In this document: positions 5,254 to 10,254 of the stretch, piece after piece
How positions within the stretch are numbered: the first letter of the stretch is position 1
Layout: the number at the start of each line of letters is the position of its first letter
From: Coriobacteriia bacterium
GTDB lineage: Bacteria; Actinomycetota; Coriobacteriia; Coriobacteriales; QAMH01
DNA: 10,254 nucleotides
Assembly: GCA_900756605.1 (NCBI GenBank)
Contig: CAAEKX010000370.1
Span: 1-10,254 of the forward strand
Direction of reading: 5' to 3'
Position numbers and translations under genes: made by a program
Notes under the pieces: model-generated
Seen by the model: the letters and a program-made list of their open reading frames with translations, nothing else
What the model was told of the DNA's origin: nothing
Database searches by the model: none

Positions 5254-7917
5254 CTATTCCTCTACCCACGTCTCGTACGTCATTCCCGTATCGGGATCGT
5301 ACTTGCGCTCGAATGCGTACGGATAATCCTTCTTCCACTGTTCCATCTCGGCATCCTCGACCTTAGTCGCCTCGACGAGATAGCCGCTGACGACGAAGCC
5401 ATGACACTTGCTGGAGATGGGTGCATCCGGCGAGATGAGGTTGGACGAGCCGCCACGATCGAGATGCGGTGCGATGGGATCGGAATGCGCACCCTTCGAC
5501 ACCATAATCGATTGTGGAATCATACGCTCGGTGACATAGGCACCACACAAAATCGTGCCACGCTCGTTCTCGACCTTGATAATGTCGCCATGCTTGATGC
5601 CACGTGTCTCGGCATCGATGGGATGAATCCAGCACGGCTCGTATTGATAACCATCTTTACCGCGAATCTTGTGCGTCTCAACCTCACGGAACCAGGTGAT
5701 GTCGTCGCACTGCGCATGCAGACGCCAGTGGCTTGTGTTCGAGAGCATGAGCAGCGGATAGGTCTTGGCACGCTCGCCCAGCAGCGTCTCATCATGCGTC
5801 CAGCCCTCGCTTGCGGGGCCACCCTGGACCCAACGGGCGATACCGGCACGCTCCTTGTCGCCGGGGAAGTGCTCCTCGAGCGCTGCCGAGTAGAACTCGA
5901 TCTTTCCCGTGGGCGTATCGAGCGGATGGGCGATGGGATCCTCATAGAAGGAACGCATGCCGGGGAACTCCTCATGATCCCAACCCTCGGCGAGCTTCGG
6001 AACGTAGAAGCCCTTCTCCTTTAGCTGCTCGAAGCTGACCTCTTCCTTAATCTGCGAGTTGTCGTAGGCATACTGGAACCACTCCTCGTCGGTCATGCCC
6101 AGGTTAATGGACTCTGCGACACCAAAGTCCTCGCCAAGGCGCACGCCAATCTGGAAGTCGGACATCGACTCTCCGCGCGGCTCACAGGCTTTCTTCTGGA
6201 TGCAGGCAACGTCTACGTTGACGTTCTGCGAGGAGCCTACGACATCATCTTCCTCGAGACAGGTGGTAACGGGAAGAATGAGGTCGCAGAAGAGCGAATC
6301 ATTCTCGAGCCACTGATGATTGCTGACGAAGAACTCGACAGACGGGTCGCGCATAGCATCCTGGAACTTGAAGCCGTTATTCCAGCAGCACTGGTTACAC
6401 GGCTTCTCGGACCACAGCATGTGCACCTGGCCTCCGTTCTTCTCGGGAGGCGCGGGATAATGATGCTCGACGAACTGATCAGCCGCGTTCACGTAGACAA
6501 TCTGCGGGCTACCCCACCAGGTGACCTCTTTATCGAGAATTGCCTGGGCGATGTCGGTGCGCGGAATGTCCTGATCCATCGGGACATACTGGCGGAACTG
6601 GTTGATCATAAGCGGAGCTGCTGACGGGCCACCCGGAACCTGCATCTGCTGTTTTGCGGGAGCAAGGCAGCCAAGATGCAACTGCTGGATACCCGGCTTG
6701 CCCAGACCTTGCATCGCGAGCTTGTAAGCCTCGGTACGACCAATCTCGTGCGAGTAAGGTCCGCGATTGTGACCAGCGGAAAAGTGCGCGATGGACGTAC
6801 GCTGACGGCCCCATTCGCGAGCGAGGGCGCGAATCGTCCAAGGCTTGACGCCGGTGATCTCGGCTGCCCACTCGGGTGTCTTGGGGATGCCGTCCTCCTC
6901 GCCGAGGGCATAGGCACGCACCTTATCGAAACCAACCGTATGCGTCTTGACATACTCGACGTCATAGAGACCTTCGGTCATCCACACGTACATAATCGCG
7001 TAGTCGAGCGCAGCATCGGTGTTCGGCAGGATGGGAATCCACTTCATCTCATCGTGGCAAACAGCTGTGTAGTTGCAGAACGGATCGATGACGACGAACT
7101 TCTTGCCGATGTCGAGCCAGTAGCGAATAACCTGGCTCATGTGCTGACCCGAGTAGTTTTGCGTCGTTTCAAGATCGCATGCTTGGAAGATGAGCAGGTC
7201 AGTGTTCTCGGTGATGTCCTGGATAACGCCCCACGCTTGGTTCAGCGGAGGAGGAGCGGCCATGCCCAGTCCAAACGTTGCACCCGTACCCCAGACGTGC
7301 TTTGCACCCCAATAGAAGCCCTCGACCGAGTCAGGCGTACGAACCTCGCGGGTGTAGCCCTGCAAATGACCGAGGAGCTGCATGTGGATGCCGCCACCTG
7401 CATGGAGCATCTTGGATTCCTTGTGGCCATTCTCGCCCAGACACAGGATAGAGTTGGGACCATAGGTCTCGTACATACGCTTAATCTCGGACTCCATGAT
7501 CTCGATGGCTTCATCCCAGCTAATCCTCTTGAACTTCGACTTACCGCGATTCTGCGGGTTGATCTTATCGGGATCGCCGCCAGGCTCCCAGTCAACGCGC
7601 TTCAAGGGATACAGGACGCGGTTCTTGGAATAGACACGCTTCTTGTATGCCATCGCATGGTACGGGGGCGCCGCCTTTGTCGGGCACTTGAGGGTCTTGC
7701 CTCGAGCGGTAATCTCCCAGAGACTGTCCTTGAGTTCATCCATGGTGTATTCCGTGGTGTACTCAAGCGGTCTGATGCGCACAATCTTGCCGTCTTTGCT
7801 ATCGACAGCAGAAATCTCACCACCAAAGCCGCCGCAGGCAATTCCGCGGAAAATGGTTTCCTCGGGTGCCTTGCATGGCTCCGTGGCTGTTTGTGCGCCT
7901 TGCGTCTGATCACTCAT
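5254..7917 (-). CDS. Molybdopterin oxidoreductase large subunit, pyrogallol-phloroglucinol transhydroxylase/catechol dehydroxylase-like
   Basis: An 887-residue catalytic subunit of the DMSO reductase superfamily binding Mo-bis-MGD. It has no Tat signal, and the N terminus has isolated cysteines (28, 78) but no CxxC-type [4Fe-4S] set. Both points fit the cytoplasmic transhydroxylase alpha subunit (875 residues in Pelobacter). Matching stretches, from memory of that protein, are ITARGKTL (69-76), YPLKR (103-107), FKRISWDEA (129-137), TPDSVEGFYWG (194-204) and GESMSDFQI (582-590). Asp196-Ser197 correspond to Pelobacter Asp174-Ser175, where the serine is the Mo ligand. His165 lies near the place of His144. 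The next residue is Val198, where Pelobacter has active-site Trp176. The C-terminal cofactor-binding domain (about 720-850) includes DAETRGIKHGDIIKV. The start at 7917 has GGAAGGAG 5 bases upstream. The family is well supported; the substrate, and whether it transfers or removes the hydroxyl, is not. Confidence 0.9.
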   Translation of the reverse strand: MSDQTQGAQTATEPCKAPEETIFRGIACGGFGGEISAVDSKDGKIVRIRPLEYTTEYTMDELKDSLWEITARGKTLKCPTKAAPPYHAMAYKKRVYSKNRVLYPLKRVDWEPGGDPDKINPQNRGKSKFKRISWDEAIEIMESEIKRMYETYGPNSILCLGENGHKESKMLHAGGGIHMQLLGHLQGYTREVRTPDSVEGFYWGAKHVWGTGATFGLGMAAPPPLNQAWGVIQDITENTDLLIFQACDLETTQNYSGQHMSQVIRYWLDIGKKFVVIDPFCNYTAVCHDEMKWIPILPNTDAALDYAIMYVWMTEGLYDVEYVKTHTVGFDKVRAYALGEEDGIPKTPEWAAEITGVKPWTIRALAREWGRQRTSIAHFSAGHNRGPYSHEIGRTEAYKLAMQGLGKPGIQQLHLGCLAPAKQQMQVPGGPSAAPLMINQFRQYVPMDQDIPRTDIAQAILDKEVTWWGSPQIVYVNAADQFVEHHYPAPPEKNGGQVHMLWSEKPCNQCCWNNGFKFQDAMRDPSVEFFVSNHQWLENDSLFCDLILPVTTCLEEDDVVGSSQNVNVDVACIQKKACEPRGESMSDFQIGVRLGEDFGVAESINLGMTDEEWFQYAYDNSQIKEEVSFEQLKEKGFYVPKLAEGWDHEEFPGMRSFYEDPIAHPLDTPTGKIEFYSAALEEHFPGDKERAGIARWVQGGPASEGWTHDETLLGERAKTYPLLMLSNTSHWRLHAQCDDITWFREVETHKIRGKDGYQYEPCWIHPIDAETRGIKHGDIIKVENERGTILCGAYVTERMIPQSIMVSKGAHSDPIAPHLDRGGSSNLISPDAPISSKCHGFVVSGYLVEATKVEDAEMEQWKKDYPYAFERKYDPDTGMTYETWVEE

Positions 7918-8142
7918 ACAGACTCCTTCCTCACTTCTCTCCTCTACCAACCTTGCAAAGTCAAGAAGGCCGTCACGCGCAACTTGCAGTGGGGCATACA
8001 TCGGAACAGGGGTTTGCGGGCAGACTTCTCGACAACGTACCCAGAGGATGCCAAAGAGAGATAGGACGGCGGTAGCCACCAAGAGCCCTTAGGGGGTATG
8101 CTTTAGTTCATTCTTTTGAGTTGAGATTATCTAACACAGATA
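7918..8142 (-). promoter_or_regulatory. Leader/promoter region of the molybdoenzyme operon
   Basis: This 225-base gap separates the regulator from the large subunit. The clear ribosome site GGAAGGAG sits at 7923-7930. On the transcribed strand GATAAT (8126-8131) is a good -10 match but has no convincing -35. The element TACCCCCTAAGGG (8085-8097 region) contains the short dyad CCCT-A-AGGG and could be an operator in the leader. An in-frame upstream extension of the large subunit to 8082 crosses this region but has no ribosome site and no family-like sequence. Confidence 0.4.
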
Positions 8143-9078
8143 TTATTTGAAGACACGATCGTCGAGCAAGCGCATCTCGATGGCATGCGCGGCAATCTGC
8201 ACACGGTTTTGCGCGCCTATTTTGCGCATGAGACTCGCAACGTACTTCTTGACCGTGCTGTTGCTCAGATAGAGCTGGTTGGCTATCTCCTGGTTCGAAA
8301 GGCCGTCAGCGATGAGTTCCATAAGTTCGCGCTCACGCTTTGTGAGACGATGATCTTTCTCGACAAGCTCCTCACGGGCTTTCTGGGTGATATGCACCGA
8401 TACCGAATCAGGGGGAGCCTCTACCACATCGCGCGTGAGCACAACAGGAATCTCTGCGGGGGGATTCCCCGGCATGTCATTCCAGCTCGGCCTCCAGCTG
8501 ATGCTGTTGATGAGTGGGCCGGCAACCTGTCCGAGTATGCGCGCATACTCTATGTCTTGATCGGTTATAGGCTGCATGCTTTCGTACATCGCGCAATAGA
8601 CGCCGAAGGACTCCGCCCCTTCGGCAAGCGGAGCCACGAGCAGCATGTTGCAGCCATAGGCCAAGAGCTCGTCTGTCACGTAATCATCCGCGCGAGGGCT
8701 CTGGCAATCGACGATCTCGGGCGTGCCCTCCATGATTATCTCGGTGCGGCCCCAATCCCTCGGCATGCGCACTGCGCTGTTTCCCAGCGAGAAGTTCACG
8801 TCCATAACGGACGAACACTCCACCATCTGACGACCATCAGCATCTATGACATAGAGAGCAAAGCGATTACAGCACAGAGCGGTAGACATAGCTTTGTAAA
8901 GATGCCGTATAAATACGGGAGGGTTCATGCAGAGAGAGGCGGTTTTGGCAACGCGTGCAATACCGAGCGCACGAGCGTGCCAATCCAGCGATGTGAGCAG
9001 TTTCCCATCCTTCGGGTGCCAACCACCATTCAAAGGAGAGGCGCTACCTGCGGCTATCGTCTTCGATACGCCTTGCAT
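8143..9078 (-). CDS. LuxR-family transcriptional regulator with GAF-like sensor domain
   Basis: A 311-residue DNA-binding regulator without membrane segments, so it should sense a cytoplasmic signal. Residues about 65-195 look like a GAF/PAS-type sensor fold: FALYVIDADGRQMVECSSV near 73-91, then LLVAPLAEGAESFGVYCAM near 146-164. A polar linker follows at about 195-242. The C-terminal LuxR/GerE helix-turn-helix is clear: LTKRERELMELIADGLSNQE (245-264), then IANQLYLSNSTVKKYVASLM (265-284). The start at 9078 has GAGGAG 5 bases upstream (9084-9089). A longer frame to 9159 lacks a ribosome site. It sits just upstream of the molybdoenzyme operon in the same direction, so it is the natural candidate to control it. 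The Eggerthella catechol dehydroxylase regulators I know of are membrane-spanning LuxR proteins; this one is soluble. Confidence 0.9.
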   Translation of the reverse strand: MQGVSKTIAAGSASPLNGGWHPKDGKLLTSLDWHARALGIARVAKTASLCMNPPVFIRHLYKAMSTALCCNRFALYVIDADGRQMVECSSVMDVNFSLGNSAVRMPRDWGRTEIIMEGTPEIVDCQSPRADDYVTDELLAYGCNMLLVAPLAEGAESFGVYCAMYESMQPITDQDIEYARILGQVAGPLINSISWRPSWNDMPGNPPAEIPVVLTRDVVEAPPDSVSVHITQKAREELVEKDHRLTKRERELMELIADGLSNQEIANQLYLSNSTVKKYVASLMRKIGAQNRVQIAAHAIEMRLLDDRVFK

Positions 9079-9165
9079 ATATTCTCCTCGTTCAGCCCCA
9101 ATACGCAATTGTGGCAAATAAGGAAAAGAGGCGCAATAGGAATTGACGAAGTCACCCACCTCTTT

Positions 9166-9247
9166 CTGTCATTCCGACCGAAGCGAGCGAAGTGGAAGAA
9201 TCTCGCATACCCACCGCGAGATCCCTCGACTATGCTCGGGATGACAG
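9166..9247. repeat. REP-like imperfect palindrome in the SDR/regulator gap
   Basis: The ends are CTGTCATTCCGACCGAAGCG (from 9166) and CTCGGGATGACAG (to 9247), with inner arms ATCTCGC (9200-9206) and GCGAGAT (9216-9222). The outer arms pair with some mismatches and a short insertion. The consensus TGTCATTCCGA...GAATCTCGC is of a type I recognise as a widespread intergenic palindromic repeat in many bacteria. It begins 16 bases after the SDR stop codon and could act as a transcription barrier or RNA stabiliser. No transposase is present in the window. Confidence 0.75.
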
Positions 9248-9262
9248 TGAGAGCGCTACTCC

Positions 9263-10018
9263 CTACGTCCTCGCCAGACCATCGACGGGCAGCACGACGC
9301 CGGAGATATAACTCGCCATGTCGCTTGCCAGGAACACGACAGCGTCGGCGATGTCCTCGGGCTCGCCCATGCGACCAAGCGGAATCGTCGCGATAAGCGG
9401 CTTGATGACCTCGTCGGGCAGCGCGTCGACCATGTCGGTGTGGATGACGCCCGGCGCGACGGCATTCACGCGGATTCCCTTGCCGGCAAGCTCACGCGCC
9501 AGCGACAGTGTCAAACCGTTGACGGCGAACTTTGTCGTCGGGTAGGCGCAACCGGCGGGTTGTCCGTCGCGGCCAACCATCGAGCTCGTGTTAATGATGA
9601 CGCCACCACCTTGCTCGATCATGATGCGCGCAGCGGCCTGCGAGCAGACGAACACCGCGTTGAGGTTGAGGTCCACGATGCGCTCAAACTCCTCGACCGT
9701 GTAGTCCACGAGCAGCGTACGCGAGCTCACGCCCGCGTTGTTGCACAGGATGTCGAGGCTCCCGAAGGCGTTCACGACCTCGTCAAATGCCGCCGCGACG
9801 GCATCGGGGCCGTTCAGGTTGGGAGCGATGGCAATCAGGCGGTCGGCCAGCGCCGGATCCTCTTCGATGAGCTTGGCAACCGCGGCCTCGGCCGTCTCCA
9901 TGCGCGAACCGGCGACGGCAACGTTCGCACCCGTATCGAGCATGGCGCGCACGATGGCCAGGCCGATCCCACGCGTCCCACCGGTGACGACGGCATTCTT
10001 ACCTTCCAGAATCTTCAT
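9263..10018 (-). CDS. SDR-family oxidoreductase, FabG-like
   Basis: A 251-residue classical short-chain dehydrogenase. Motifs are VVTGGTRGIG (10-19), NNAG (93-96), Asn120, the catalytic SS (145-146), Tyr159 and Lys163 in YPTTK, GIRVNAVAPG (181-190) and LPVDG (243-247). The cofactor turn AGSRMETA (36-43) with Ser38-Arg39 is compatible with NADP(H); this is inference. The start at 10018 follows a strong AAGGGGG site at 10024-10030. An in-frame ATG at 10054 without a ribosome site is rejected. It is separated from the regulator by a palindromic repeat, so it is probably its own unit. It differs clearly from the other SDR in this window and is not a recent duplicate. A specific substrate cannot be assigned; general 3-oxoacyl or hydroxysteroid-type activity is equally possible. 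Confidence 0.9.
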   Translation of the reverse strand: MKILEGKNAVVTGGTRGIGLAIVRAMLDTGANVAVAGSRMETAEAAVAKLIEEDPALADRLIAIAPNLNGPDAVAAAFDEVVNAFGSLDILCNNAGVSSRTLLVDYTVEEFERIVDLNLNAVFVCSQAAARIMIEQGGGVIINTSSMVGRDGQPAGCAYPTTKFAVNGLTLSLARELAGKGIRVNAVAPGVIHTDMVDALPDEVIKPLIATIPLGRMGEPEDIADAVVFLASDMASYISGVVLPVDGLART

Positions 10019-10254
10019 GTTGACCCCCTTCGATATATACGATGAGAAGAACAATACCCCATCATGTCCTCATGACGAAGCAGCAACGTGCACATCCTTA
10101 TCCTTTACACAATGACGCGCAAGGAGATTTCTCCGCTTCAATGAGACAATGTCTCTGAGTAACTGTCTCATTACATGTTTCCCCTATCTTCGGCAAAGCA
10201 GGGATACCGTCTCAAGCAAAACACCGCCTGGACGTCGATGGGATATGCGACCGA
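10019..10254. other. Gene-poor right edge, 236 bases
   Basis: This stretch holds the ribosome site of the SDR (10024-10030), the dyad at 10140-10172 and no supported gene. A plus-strand frame from ATG 10175 stays open to the edge (26 codons, beginning MFPLSSAKQG) but has no ribosome site. A minus-strand frame entering from the edge is also open down to a TAA just below 10177. Neither can be called from so little sequence. Confidence 0.6.
10140..10172. promoter_or_regulatory. Operator-like triple half-site (GAGACA/TGTCTC)
   Basis: GAGACA-A-TGTCTC is a perfect odd palindrome at 10143-10155. A third copy, TGTCTC, follows at 10164-10169. The outermost units AATGAGACA (10140-10148) and TGTCTCATT (10164-10172) are also perfect 9-base inverted repeats. 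The arrangement is typical of binding sites for a dimeric repressor such as a TetR-family protein. It lies about 120 to 155 bases before the FabG-like SDR and could serve that gene or one beyond the window edge. There is no T run after the stem, which argues against a terminator. Confidence 0.6.

Noticed and set aside
6676..8064. Long open frame on the plus strand opposite the large subunit (462 codons)
   Set aside because: It lies fully antisense to a strongly supported molybdopterin subunit, shows no recognisable motif, and is explained by the codon bias of the real gene.
7918..8082. 55-residue N-terminal extension of the large subunit that begins with a hydrophobic stretch
   Set aside because: No ribosome site at 8082, no twin-arginine motif, and the ATG at 7917 has a strong GGAAGGAG. 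The extension is most likely untranslated leader.
9079..9159. 27-residue extension of the LuxR-type regulator to 9159
   Set aside because: No ribosome site before 9159, whereas 9078 has GAGGAG at good spacing.
8185..9396. 403-codon plus-strand frame opposite the regulator
   Set aside because: Antisense to the LuxR-type gene and running through the palindromic repeat and into the SDR; no ribosome site or family features.
1..10254. CRISPR array, tRNA or rRNA genes, transposase
   Set aside because: No regularly spaced direct repeats, no recognisable tRNA or rRNA sequence and no transposase-like frame were seen on either strand.

Overview
The window is 10.25 kb of moderately GC-rich bacterial DNA. 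Every gene I can support lies on the minus strand, so transcription runs from right to left. The organism is probably an anaerobic gut-type actinobacterium (Coriobacteriia/Eggerthellaceae). That is an inference from the combination of a molybdopterin oxidoreductase with its ferredoxin subunit, a LuxR-type regulator, and a formate/monocarboxylate-type MFS permease. No marker gene is present to prove it.

Layout in order of transcription. 10018-9263 is a FabG-like SDR whose upstream region carries an operator-like dyad at 10140-10172. A REP-like palindrome (9166-9247) separates it from a cytosolic LuxR-family regulator (9078-8143). Next is a two-gene operon: a large molybdopterin subunit (7917-5254) and a ferredoxin subunit (5235-4696), closed by a strong intrinsic terminator at 4382-4420. 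These two resemble the pyrogallol-phloroglucinol transhydroxylase of Pelobacter acidigallici, a family related to catechol dehydroxylases. After the terminator come a small zinc-ribbon protein (4328-4077), a zinc-type MDR alcohol dehydrogenase (3928-2894), a second SDR (2736-2002), an MFS permease (1950-691) and the first 211 residues of pntA (633 to the left edge). The second SDR, permease and pntA have gaps of only 51 and 57 bases and look like one operon.

The most striking feature is an in-frame TAG at 4696-4698. It cuts the ferredoxin subunit off from an 86-codon downstream segment that continues in the same frame and matches the C-terminal transthyretin-like domain of the Pelobacter small subunit. 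The stop falls where the Pelobacter protein, as I recall it, has a tyrosine.

Working model (inference): the permease imports a small aromatic or organic acid. The molybdenum enzyme removes or moves a ring hydroxyl. The SDR and MDR enzymes carry out following reductions or oxidations, and PntAB supplies NADPH. The LuxR-type regulator next to the operon may control it.
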